A stretch of 56,283 nucleotides of DNA from an uncultured Acidobacteriota bacterium (GTDB lineage Bacteria; Acidobacteriota; UBA6911; CAINFC01), in assembly GCA_903847975.1 (NCBI GenBank), contig CAINFC010000258.1, forward strand, positions 1 to 56,283, given 5' to 3'. Made by a program: the position numbers and the translations under genes. Within the stretch, counting starts at the first letter, position 1. Each line of letters opens with the position of its first letter. Shown one piece after another: positions 1-7,277 of the stretch. The notes under the pieces were generated by a model. That model ran no database searches and was not told the origin of the DNA. It saw nothing but the letters and a program-made list of their open reading frames with translations.

Positions 1-164
1 CGGATGATGTTGTTTCTTGCTCCCGGTTCTCGCTAAAACGCCTGGTTGTGCAAATCGCTGTTCTTAGGGTGGGTCACTTTAACTGAGCAAAGATGGTCTG
101 CTTTTGCTTAGCGCCGAAGAAAAAGTTGAGAACTTCCTGTATTTGCGAAAGCTCATTCATGCCT

Positions 165-1013
165 CACCCGTTCCCCGGCTCGCCGGCTGCGAACATATAT
201 GTTCGCATCGTCTGCATAACGTACAAAACGATGCCCTCGCCGTTCCAGCTCCTGATCCAGCTCATCCAGTACGATATTGCTTAACAAGGGGGAGATAGGT
301 CCGCCTTGCGGCGTCCCTTCATCCACCGGACTCACCAGCCCGCCTTCCATCACCCCAACCGTCAGAAACAATCGGATCAGTTTCCGCATTCGCTTGTCCC
401 TGATTCGTTCGGCCCTCTTGGCCATCAGCCGGTCGTGGTTGACTCGGTCAAAGAATTTCTCCAGATCCAAATCCACCACCCAACCATAGCCTTCCGCAAC
501 GTAGCGTTGCGCTTGCTCTACGACCTGATGTGCCGACCGTCCCGGTCAAAACCCATAGCTGTGTTTCGAAAAGCTCCGGTCCCAGTACCGCTGCAGAACC
601 TGGTTTAACCCTTGCTGGATGAATCAATCCAGCACCGTCGGGATACCCGGCTGGCATACCCCTCCGTCCGGCTTCGGGATATCCACCTGCTTCACCGGTC
701 GAGGTCGGTAGGTCCCTCCCAGCAATTGGTCCCGGATCTCGGGCCAGTGTTCTTTCAGGTATCCCGGCAATTCCTCCACGGTCATCCCGTCGATCCCCGG
801 GTTCCCTTTGTTGCTCTTGAAGCGAGCCAATGCCTGCTTGCAGTTCTCCCGCTCGCAGACTTCCTCCATTACCTGTTCGTCGCTTACCGGGCTTTTGTCC
901 TGACGCTCCGCCATCCGCGGTTCGATCCCTCTTCCGTCGGCCTTCGGAACTTCACTCCTGCTCTCCTTCGGTGAGGTCAGCTCGCACTGCCTTTTCTGCC
1001 GCTTTCCGCTCAT
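165..1013 (-). pseudogene. Group II intron reverse transcriptase/maturase, two in-frame stops and truncated
   Basis: One continuous minus-strand frame starts at ATG 1013. It carries RT landmarks in order: an NKGNPGIDGM block, PKPDGG then GIPTVLD, QRYWDRSFSKHSYGF, the VVDLDLEKFFDRVNHD block, EGTPQGGPISPLLSN, and the catalytic RYADD. Two TGA stops interrupt it, after GIPTVLD (near 620) and after HSYGF (near 543). Both stand where family members normally have arginine, so each is probably a CGA to TGA transition. The frame is otherwise intact, which suggests recent decay. It ends at about 165 after AGERV, losing the rest of the RT and the maturase domain. A functional enzyme is not expected. Confidence 0.85.
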
Positions 1014-1436
1014 GAGTCGCGTCCGTTACTTGCCCTTCCCTTTAACCCCTTGCGGGGACCGTTCGGGCCTTCCCCTGTTGCCAGGTTGCCATGCCCTCTG
1101 CTGACTTCTGCTGCCCGGTCAGGACTGATCCCTCAGCCCTCAGTCCCGTATTCGGGACAAACAGCAGATCTCCCGAGGTAATTTCGGCCGCCTTCCGCGC
1201 ACAACCGCCGGATTTACAGCCAGCATCCTTGATGGATATAGGCTTCGCAGTCATTAGCCTGCTCGCCTGTTGCCGTCTGCCCCTAATCCGTTTCTTGTCC
1301 ATCGGCTCGCACTTTTGCTCCACGCTTCTTTCCGACCCCGCCTCGCAGCGCGGCCCTTGCGCTTCGCTATGACTTCACCTCCATCAGGGTGTCAAGGGGG
1401 CTTTCACCCCCAAGTTGTCGAACATGCTCGGCACAC
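165..1436 (-). mobile_element. Degraded group II (class C-like) intron, 3' end missing
   Basis: On the minus strand a GTGTGCCG-type intron 5' end begins at about 1436. It follows a 13-bp terminator stem (1443-1473) and its ATTTTA tail. Insertion directly behind rho-independent terminators is the known habit of class C group II introns. The ribozyme 5' part occupies about 1014-1436, and the reverse transcriptase reading frame occupies 165-1013. Homology stops just after the YADD region at about 165. Beyond that, unrelated sequence runs to the window edge, so RT domain 7, the X domain, and ribozyme domains V and VI are absent. The element is therefore immobile. Bases 1-164 hold only a 28-codon minus-strand frame (74-160) that I do not recognise. 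Confidence 0.8.
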
Positions 1437-1442
1437 TAAAAT

Positions 1443-1473
1443 AAGCGGCCTGGCCGCTGTGGCCAGGCCGCTT
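1443..1473 (-). terminator. Rho-independent terminator of the DUF2202 gene and intron target site
   Basis: A perfect 13-bp GC-rich stem with a 5-base loop lies 34 bases past the stop of the DUF2202 gene. On the minus strand it is followed by ATTTTA. The group II intron remnant begins immediately after this tail, so the hairpin probably also served as the intron insertion signal. Confidence 0.85.
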
Positions 1474-1506
1474 CCTGAGGGCCGGAGTCTTCCGCCTTCA
1501 ATGGGA

Positions 1507-2181
1507 TTACCATCGGCCGTTGCGGCCGTTGCCGGCCAGAATTTCATCCAATGCCGCCTGGCTGATGTACTGGGCGGTGTAGGTGATTCCCAGCGTTTTC
1601 AACTGGCTGAGAAAAGCGCGGATGTGATTGTAAGATCCGCTGCGCAGATGGTCATAGATGTATTTCAGATCGGTATTATCGGTCGCGGCGATCGCCTGGT
1701 CCAGGTCGCGTATGTCCAGGTCCTCTATCGTGGCACCCACTTTGAGGGCCTCGGTAAACGAAACCGCTCCTTTTTTCATCAGGTCGTTGTAAATCGTGGT
1801 AAGCCGGGCGTCCCGGAACACGCCGATGCCGTTGCTGCCCACCGGGTCCGTCAGGCCGTAGCGGTCCAGCAGAAGTTGGATGGAATCCGTGTGGCGCTGC
1901 TCGCTGTCGGCGATACGGTCGAAAACGGAAGCGTTCCATTTCTCAAACAGTTTGGTGTACACGTCGTGGGCCAGCTTTTCCTCCTCCCGCATGAAGAGCA
2001 GTCCTTCTTTTTCCATGGGATCCAGCGCCTGCAGCGGAAGGGTGTCGATCAGAAAGCTTCCGCCGTTGCCGCCGGCCGATCCCTGTGGCGGGCCGCCCGG
2101 TCCGCGCTGGGCCATGGCCGGCAGGGAGAGAAGAAGCAGGCCGGCGATCCGAATCATTGAATTTGATTTCCAGTAGTTCAT
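1507..2181 (-). CDS. DUF2202 ferritin-like secreted protein
   Basis: The product is 224 residues with a signal peptide (about 1-25, ending in PAMA), a Gly/Pro-rich linker, and a DUF2202 four-helix domain from about residue 50 to 215. The EEEKLAHDVY motif (E66-Y75) and SEQRH (E94, H97) are the putative ferritin-like metal ligands. The family is often found in archaea and in metal- or oxygen-stress contexts, but its biochemical role is not established. The ATG at 2181 has an AGGAG site at good spacing. It lies in the same direction as the Gly-rich secreted protein upstream (249-bp gap) and ends in a strong terminator. The intervening region holds a bulged hairpin at 2329-2357 of unknown meaning. 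Confidence 0.85.
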   Translation of the reverse strand: MNYWKSNSMIRIAGLLLLSLPAMAQRGPGGPPQGSAGGNGGSFLIDTLPLQALDPMEKEGLLFMREEEKLAHDVYTKLFEKWNASVFDRIADSEQRHTDSIQLLLDRYGLTDPVGSNGIGVFRDARLTTIYNDLMKKGAVSFTEALKVGATIEDLDIRDLDQAIAATDNTDLKYIYDHLRSGSYNHIRAFLSQLKTLGITYTAQYISQAALDEILAGNGRNGRW

Positions 2182-2430
2182 GTTGAATCTCCTTGTTTAA
2201 ATAATTAATTAATGAAAGGCTGCATACCGGATTTTGTTTGCAGCTTCGAACGGCAGGTTGCAAAAGCCATTCCACTCGGATGGGAAGGAAGGTGCCGCGG
2301 ATAACCGGCCCTGTATCAGCGGCCGCGCGGCAGTCAGCCGGAAAGACGGCTGCTGCCCGGTCCTCTCCGTGATGCAAAACCTGCATCTCCGCTGCACCTT
2401 CTGCGCGGTCAGAACGCCGGCGGTATCAGC

Positions 2431-2772
2431 CTAGCGGTTGTTTCGCCCGCGGCCGGAGCTTCCCCCCTGTCGGGATCCGCCTTGGCCCCGGGTACTCATC
2501 CCCGTACTGCCCATGGTTCCGTTCGGGGATGCGCCTCTGGCCCCGTAGCCGGTGCCGTCCTGCGGCCGGGTGCCCTGGTGGCCGGTGCCGTCACCCGGCC
2601 CCTTGCCCTTCTGCTTTCCGGCATCGGCGGACCGGCCCGAACCGCTGCCGTTGCAGATACCCGGATTGCCCGCCGAGCCGGCGGCGCCCGACGCACCCGC
2701 TTGGGCAAAGAGAGCGGCAGCCATCAGGGACGACAGGATGGTGCCGTGGAGAAGTGCTTTGACTCTTTTCAT
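2431..2772 (-). CDS. Small secreted Gly/Ser/Arg-rich low-complexity protein
   Basis: This is a 113-residue protein with a clear N-terminal signal sequence (MKRVKALLHG start, hydrophobic run, cleavage near LFAQA). A low-complexity tail rich in Gly, Ser, Thr, Gln and Arg follows. I chose the ATG at 2772 because the signal peptide begins there and AAGGAG lies upstream; the frame stays open to 2898 but the extension does not look coding. No conserved domain is recognisable. Being upstream of and parallel to the DUF2202 gene, it may be co-expressed with it. The function is unknown. Confidence 0.65.
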   Translation of the reverse strand: MKRVKALLHGTILSSLMAAALFAQAGASGAAGSAGNPGICNGSGSGRSADAGKQKGKGPGDGTGHQGTRPQDGTGYGARGASPNGTMGSTGMSTRGQGGSRQGGSSGRGRNNR

Positions 2773-3209
2773 TCCTGCATGCTCCTTTCTGTGAGAAATG
2801 GTTCTTGTTCGGTTGCCACGACTCCCGGGCAACCACACCAGGATTGGAGTGCGTTCCCTTTCAAAAAGATCATGGCGGATCGAATCATAAAACAGCACCT
2901 TTATAATTAGATAGCATACAGATCGTTATATAAGGACGGGTCCGTATCCCCGGTTCGCTCCCCGCGCAGTTCCATTCGACGCCCCGCGGTGCAGAGCCAA
3001 GGCTCGGAGGTGCAATGATTGCCGGAGGGAATCCCGGGTGCGGCAGCGTTTCCGTTCGATGGGCACGCTATCTACGTCATTTCTTATGCCATGCAGTTCC
3101 GGTCCTTGCTGCCGGAGGCGATGGCACGGTGCTTGCAATAAGGATAAGCGGTGGAAGAAGGAAGAAACGGATTCACAACAAAAACCAAAAACGAAGAAAG
3201 GAGTCTGAA
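2773..3209. other. Intergenic region between divergent secreted-protein genes
   Basis: This 437-bp stretch separates the minus-strand Gly-rich gene from the plus-strand BON gene. It contains an AT-rich patch (about 2900-2932) that could hold divergent promoters, but I could not assign convincing -35/-10 pairs. The frame upstream of the BON gene is open back to 3015, yet its translation looks non-coding. No RNA gene is evident. Confidence 0.5.
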
Positions 3210-3773
3210 ATGAAAACCGAATCTCTTCTGCGAGTCCTGTGGATGTTATCCCTTCTGGTGGTTTTCCCGAGCCGGGCTTTCAGCGGGGCCGCGGATGCCC
3301 CGGCCGGCCGACTGGAAAACCAGGTGCGCCGGGCGCTGATTCAACTGCCCTTTTACGGGATGTTCGACCATTTTCAATTCCGTGTGGAGGGATCCGAGAT
3401 TACTTTAATGGGCAAGGTAACCCGGCCGACACTGAAGAGCGATGCGGAGCGAGTCGTCGGAAAAATCGAAGGGGTCGAGCGGGTCGTCAATCGGGTTGAG
3501 GTGCTGCCTCTTTCCCCTCAGGATGATCGAATGCGCCTGCGCCTGCAGGCGGCCATTTACGGGCATAGCCTATTTCAAACCTCCGCGTTCTGGTCCCTGC
3601 CGCCTGTCCATCTCGTGGTGGAAAACGGAAATGTCACCCTGGAAGGCGTGGTGGCCGGCCGGATGCATAAAACCATTGCCGAGCTGCAGGCCAACTCCGT
3701 AGACGGAGTCTTCTCCGTCAAAAATAATCTGCAAATAGAAAAAGAGAGGAAAAAGGAAAAAGCCGGCCTGTGA
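3210..3773 (+). CDS. Secreted protein with two BON domains
   Basis: The product is 187 residues with a signal peptide (about 1-25) followed by two BON domains. The first (about 32-95) carries a GSEITLMGKV strand and a GVERVVNRVEV strand. The second (about 103-178) carries GNVTLEGVV and GVFSVKNNLQI. BON domains are found in periplasmic proteins such as OsmY and are thought to contact phospholipid or the envelope. The ATG at 3210 is preceded by AAAGGAG at ideal spacing. The C-terminus is strongly basic and acidic (Lys/Glu repeats). A rho-independent terminator follows, so it appears to be monocistronic. Confidence 0.85.
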   Translation: MKTESLLRVLWMLSLLVVFPSRAFSGAADAPAGRLENQVRRALIQLPFYGMFDHFQFRVEGSEITLMGKVTRPTLKSDAERVVGKIEGVERVVNRVEVLPLSPQDDRMRLRLQAAIYGHSLFQTSAFWSLPPVHLVVENGNVTLEGVVAGRMHKTIAELQANSVDGVFSVKNNLQIEKERKKEKAGL

Positions 3774-3817
3774 AAAAGCTTGATGTTCAGCGGGGCGCAG
3801 CAATGACGCCCCATCGG

Positions 3818-3853
3818 CGGCAGGCCCGGTCCAGGGGCCTGCCGCTCGTTTTT
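3818..3853 (+). terminator. Rho-independent terminator after the BON gene
   Basis: A perfect 10-bp stem (3818-3827 with 3835-3844) and 7-base loop are followed by CTCG and five T. It lies 45 bases past the BON stop and isolates that gene from the ArsR-led operon. Confidence 0.8.
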
Positions 3854-3899
3854 CATAAGGCCGGCCCGGTCGGTTCGGCCGCTTTTCTTAAAAAAAGGC

Positions 3900-3928
3900 T
3901 TGACATATATATTCTTTTATCGTATATA
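3900..3928 (+). promoter_or_regulatory. Sigma70-type promoter of the ArsR-thioredoxin operon
   Basis: A consensus TTGACA at 3900-3905 and TATATA at 3923-3928 are separated by 17 bases. The promoter is embedded in an AT-rich tract (3905-3943) unlike the surrounding GC-rich DNA. Transcription should start near 3935. Confidence 0.75.
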
Positions 3929-3934
3929 TTGGAT
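3906..3934 (+). promoter_or_regulatory. Candidate ArsR operator, copy 1
   Basis: An AT-rich segment overlaps the -10 box and carries TCGTATATATTGGAT. A similar segment in reverse orientation precedes trxA (4241-4269, containing ATCGCAATATACGA). Paired sites over the regulator promoter and the next gene fit an autoregulated ArsR/SmtB repressor. The match needs gaps and AT-richness makes chance similarity possible. Confidence 0.4.
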
Positions 3935-3944
3935 ATATAAAATA

Positions 3945-4223
3945 ATGGAAGAAGCAAGAATGAAAGACTGGAACGAAACCAGCGAATTCCTGAAGGCCCT
4001 GGGACACCCGGTGCGATTGCAGATTGTGGCCGGGTTGATGAACCAGGAGTGCTTTGTGGATAAGATGGTCAAACACCTGAAGCTGCCGCAGTCGACCATC
4101 TCCCAGCACCTGGCTCTGCTCAAAAGCCGGGGAATCCTGCAGATCCGCAAGGAAGGAGTGCGCACCTGCTACCGGGTGAAGGATCCTCGTGTGGCCGAAC
4201 TGATGCGGATTCTGGGCCGGTAA
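3945..4223 (+). CDS. ArsR/SmtB-family winged-helix repressor
   Basis: The product is 92 residues from this ATG, or 87 from the ATG at 3960, which has the better-placed GGAAGAAG site. The fold matches ArsR proteins: the LKALGHPVRLQIVAGL helix pair, then a VKHLKLPQSTISQHLALLKSRGIL helix-turn-helix (about 45-70), then the wing RKEGVRTCYRV. A cysteine in ECFVDKM sits near the position of the ArsR/CadC metal-binding ELCV motif, and a second lies in the wing. It could sense a thiophilic metal or a reactive sulfur or redox signal; the downstream thioredoxin and sulfur genes favour the latter (inference). It is first in a long co-directional gene run and has its own consensus promoter. Confidence 0.85.
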   Translation: MEEARMKDWNETSEFLKALGHPVRLQIVAGLMNQECFVDKMVKHLKLPQSTISQHLALLKSRGILQIRKEGVRTCYRVKDPRVAELMRILGR

Positions 4224-4240
4224 TTTTTTTCAACCCATAA

Positions 4241-4269
4241 ATCGCAATATACGAATATAAAGATATATA
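4241..4269 (-). promoter_or_regulatory. Candidate ArsR operator, copy 2
   Basis: An AT-rich block upstream of trxA resembles the regulator-promoter segment at 3906-3934 in inverted orientation (shared TATATAT and TCGTATAT elements). It may be a second repressor site or internal promoter. This is similarity only and is untested. Confidence 0.35.
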
Positions 4270-4287
4270 AAAAGAAAGGAAAATGAA

Positions 4288-4623
4288 ATGGAAAAACAGG
4301 TTACCTATGATAATTTTCAGCGGGAAGTGGTCCAATCCGATCTGCCGGTACTGATGGATTTCTGGGCGGAATGGTGTGGGCCCTGCCGGGCTGTCAATCC
4401 GACGGTCGCCGCCATCGCGGCCGAAAATCAGGGACGACTCAAAGTGTGCAAGGTCAATGTCGACCAGTCGCCCGAACTGGCACAACAGTTCGGGGTTATG
4501 AGCATTCCGACCTTTGTCGTTTTCCAGAACGGAAAGGCCGTGGATCAGTGGAGCGGCGCTCTGCCCAAGGCGGCCCTGACCGCCCGGGTGGCCCCTTACC
4601 TGAAGGAGCCCGCGGCTCACTGA
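4288..4623 (+). CDS. trxA: Thioredoxin
   Basis: The 111-residue thioredoxin is of canonical length. It has the WCGPC active site (C30, C33) preceded by DFWAEW, and the cis-proline loop SIPT (P74). It is cytoplasmic, with no signal peptide, and reduces protein disulfides or serves as an electron donor. The start has AAAGGA upstream. It lies 64 bp after the ArsR gene and is followed 39 bp later by a TolC-like gene. Its place in an operon with a tetrathionate-reductase-family cytochrome and YeeE proteins suggests a dedicated redox partner in sulfur metabolism (inference). Confidence 0.93.
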   Translation: MEKQVTYDNFQREVVQSDLPVLMDFWAEWCGPCRAVNPTVAAIAAENQGRLKVCKVNVDQSPELAQQFGVMSIPTFVVFQNGKAVDQWSGALPKAALTARVAPYLKEPAAH

Positions 4624-4662
4624 GCGCTCCCCCTCAACATTTCATTCCGGAAGGTGCTTGCT

Positions 4663-6054
4663 ATGATTATGAATATCAACCTTCAAAAGACGGCAGGACG
4701 GTACGTCCTGCTGCTGGCCCTGGGGCTGGGGCTGGCGGCCGGCTCTTCCGCCTTCGGACAGGCTCCGGAGGCCGGGCTCAGCCTGCGGGCCGCAGCCGAA
4801 GAGGCCCTGAAAAACAATCCCGGGCTGGCCGCTGCGCAGAGCCGGGAAAGGGCCGCAGAAAAGAACATTTCCATGGCCGAATCGGCCTATTACCCGCGGG
4901 TGGATTTCGAGGAGATCTTCACCAACAGCAACGACCCGGTGTATGTCTTCGGAACCCTGCTGCGGCAGGGCGAGTTCTCCGCCCGGCATTTTGACCCCAA
5001 TTTTCTCAACAATCCTTCGGCCCGCAACAACTTCAACCACCGCTTCAGCGTACAGCAGCTGCTTTACGACGGCGGGAAGCGGGAGCGGCAGAAATCGATG
5101 GCCGCGACCGGGAAAGAGATTTCCTCGCAGCGGGTGCGGATGACCGAACAGCAGGTGCTGTTCGGCGTCATCCAGGACTTTTACCGCGTGGTGCTGGCCG
5201 ATGCCGCCCTGAAAACCGCAGAGGAGTCGTTGGCCGGCATAGCCGCGGGCCTGAAGCGCACCCGGGACCGCTACGAGGCCGGCATGGCCGTCAAGGCGGA
5301 CGTGCTGCGCATGGAGGTGCAGAAAGCGGATTTCGAACGGCTGCGGATGGCGGCGCAGAACGAATGCCGCCAGGCGCGCCAGGCCCTGGAGCGGGATCTG
5401 GGGCGGGAACCGTCCGGAACCATCCAGGTGAGCGGCCGGATGCGGGAGAGCCTGCCGGAGAACTCCTCCGAACGGGACTGGCTGGATCTGGCCGAAAAGC
5501 AGCGGCCGGACCTGCAGCAGGCCTCCATGGCCATCCAACTGGCCGCCGAAAAGCTGCGCAGCACCCGTGGCGCTTATCTGCCCACGCTCGGCGCCATGGC
5601 CAACTACGATTTTCATAACGGCACGGATGCCGGCTTCGGCAACAACTACCTGGTAGGAGTCCGACTGCAGTGGAACCTGTTCGACGGCGGCGCCCGATCG
5701 GCGGCGGTCCGGCAGGCGGCAGAGGAAAAGCAGGCGGCGGAATATGAACGACGGCAGGCCCTGCAGCAGACCCGGCTGGAGATCAGCGGAGCGCAGGACC
5801 GCCGCCGGGTCGCCCAGCAGCAATACCGGGTGGCACAGCAGGCGGCCGAAGCGGCGGAAGAAGGATTGCGGATCATGGAAAACCGCCACGCCGAAGGGTT
5901 GGCCACCACCACCGATCTGCTGTCCGTGCAGGTGTCTCGGCACCAGGCGCGGCTCAATATACTACAGGCCTTATACCAATATACGATGGAGTATGCCGCC
6001 ATGGAACTGGCGGCCGGCAACATTTCTCTTCAATCACCTCTTTTTGTGGGGTAA
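4663..6054 (+). CDS. TolC-family outer membrane channel protein
   Basis: The product is 463 residues: a signal peptide (about 1-35, cleaved near SSAFGQA) and two OEP/TolC repeats rich in Ala, Gln, Glu and Arg coiled-coil helices. Characteristic patches include an NNPGLAAAQS helix start, an LYDGGKRERQ block and the later WNLFDGGARSAAVRQA block. Members trimerise into an outer-membrane barrel and periplasmic tunnel. ATG 4663 is chosen because GGAAGG lies 8 bases upstream; an in-frame GTG at 4654 is less likely. The gene ends 2 bp before the membrane fusion protein, completing a tripartite exporter with the next two genes. Confidence 0.92.
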   Translation: MIMNINLQKTAGRYVLLLALGLGLAAGSSAFGQAPEAGLSLRAAAEEALKNNPGLAAAQSRERAAEKNISMAESAYYPRVDFEEIFTNSNDPVYVFGTLLRQGEFSARHFDPNFLNNPSARNNFNHRFSVQQLLYDGGKRERQKSMAATGKEISSQRVRMTEQQVLFGVIQDFYRVVLADAALKTAEESLAGIAAGLKRTRDRYEAGMAVKADVLRMEVQKADFERLRMAAQNECRQARQALERDLGREPSGTIQVSGRMRESLPENSSERDWLDLAEKQRPDLQQASMAIQLAAEKLRSTRGAYLPTLGAMANYDFHNGTDAGFGNNYLVGVRLQWNLFDGGARSAAVRQAAEEKQAAEYERRQALQQTRLEISGAQDRRRVAQQQYRVAQQAAEAAEEGLRIMENRHAEGLATTTDLLSVQVSRHQARLNILQALYQYTMEYAAMELAAGNISLQSPLFVG

Positions 6055-6056
6055 TC

Positions 6057-7277
6057 ATGAAACCGAAAACCATACGATATTCTTCCCAGTTTCTTCTCCT
6101 GCTGCTTATGCCCCTTGGCTTCTGGGCCTCGGGCTGCGGCAAATCGGCACCGGAGGTGCACCCGGCGGAATCCAGACGGGTGGCAGCCCGGACCTTCGCG
6201 GTCCAAATGGAAAGCTCGACCGATACCTACCTGGCGAGCGGAGACGTGCGCTCCCGCACCGTCAGCCTGCTGACCGCCAAGGTACCGGGCTATGTACGAC
6301 GGGTTCTGGTCCGGGAAGGCCAGAAGGTAACCGCCGGGCAGGTTCTGGCGGAAATCGATTCGGCCGAGCTTGGTTCGCAGAATCAAAAGGCGCTGGCTGG
6401 TTCTGCGGAGGCGCAGCAGGCCCGGACGGAAGTGGTCCATGCCCAGCAGGCCGCCGCTTCGGCGGTCAAAGCAGCCGAAGCCCAGCAGAAGCTGGCCGCC
6501 GACACCTACCGCCGCTTTCAGGCGCTGCTGGCCAAGGAGTCGGTCAGCCGGCAGGAATTCGATGAAGTGGAAGCCCGTTATCATGCCTCCCAGGCGCAGC
6601 TGGACCAGGCCCGGCAGGCCCTGGAGGCGCTGAAAGCCAAGCAGTCGCAGGTGGAAGCGAAGATCCAGCAGGCCCAGGCCGATGTGGCCGGCACGCAGAC
6701 CTATCTGTCTTACCTGCGGATCACGGCGCCGTTCGCCGGCGTGGTTACCCGGCGGCATGTCGATCCCGGTGCCCTGGCGGCTCCGGGGGTTCCGCTGCTG
6801 ACCGTGGAGGACGACGCCCATCTGCAGCTTGAGGTCAGCGTTCCGGAGACGCTGCGCTGGAAGATCCAGGAAAGCGCACCCATTCTTGCCGACGTGGAAG
6901 CCGCCGAGCTCCTCCGGCAGGAGGTCAAGCCGCTGGAAATCCCCGCGGCCGCCGATCCCGGCACGCGCAGCTTTCTGTTCAAGCTGGTGCTGCCCGATTC
7001 GCCCCGGCTCCGATCCGGGATGTACGGCCGGGCGCGCTTCCCGGTCGGCGTCCGGGAGGCCCTGAAAATACCCGCCGGCTGCCTGGTGCGCAAAGGCCAG
7101 CTGGAAGGCGTTTTTGCCGTGGACAGCAGCGGCCGGGCGGAGTGGCGGCTGGTCAAAAGCGGGGAAGCGACCGACCAGCGCGTGGAAATCCTCTCCGGGC
7201 TCAAATCCGGTGACAAAGTCGTGGAGAATCCTCCTGCGGACCTGATGTCGGGCGACAGCATCGAGGTGCGGTCATGA
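6057..7277 (+). CDS. RND efflux periplasmic adaptor (membrane fusion lipoprotein)
   Basis: The product is 406 residues. A lipoprotein signal ends at WASGC (C27), so it should be anchored by lipid. It has the HlyD/AcrA order: a barrel-sandwich half with [22 protein letters not shown] (about 80-105), a long Ala/Gln-rich alpha-hairpin (about 115-215), the second lipoyl half with [11 protein letters not shown], a beta-barrel, and a C-terminal membrane-proximal domain. The stop overlaps the RND pump start by 4 bases (ATGA), implying translational coupling. The substrate is not visible from sequence. Confidence 0.93.
   Translation: MKPKTIRYSSQFLLLLLMPLGFWASGCGKSAPEVHPAESRRVAARTFAVQMESSTDTYLASGDVRSRTVSLLTAKVPGYVRRVLVREGQKVTAGQVLAEIDSAELGSQNQKALAGSAEAQQARTEVVHAQQAAASAVKAAEAQQKLAADTYRRFQALLAKESVSRQEFDEVEARYHASQAQLDQARQALEALKAKQSQVEAKIQQAQADVAGTQTYLSYLRITAPFAGVVTRRHVDPGALAAPGVPLLTVEDDAHLQLEVSVPETLRWKIQESAPILADVEAAELLRQEVKPLEIPAAADPGTRSFLFKLVLPDSPRLRSGMYGRARFPVGVREALKIPAGCLVRKGQLEGVFAVDSSGRAEWRLVKSGEATDQRVEILSGLKSGDKVVENPPADLMSGDSIEVRS

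Noticed and set aside
74-160. 28-codon frame at the left edge next to the intron remnant as start of a transposase.
   Set aside because: It is too short, stops at once, and has no recognisable motif.
165-1013. TGA codons inside the reverse transcriptase frame as possible recoding (TGA to Arg or Trp).
   Set aside because: Neighbouring intact genes use TGA as a normal stop, both TGAs fall at arginine sites, and the RT is truncated anyway. Decay explains them.
2329-2357. Bulged hairpin between the Gly-rich and DUF2202 genes as terminator or riboswitch.
   Set aside because: It has no T-tract and no recognisable aptamer pattern, so I only mention it.
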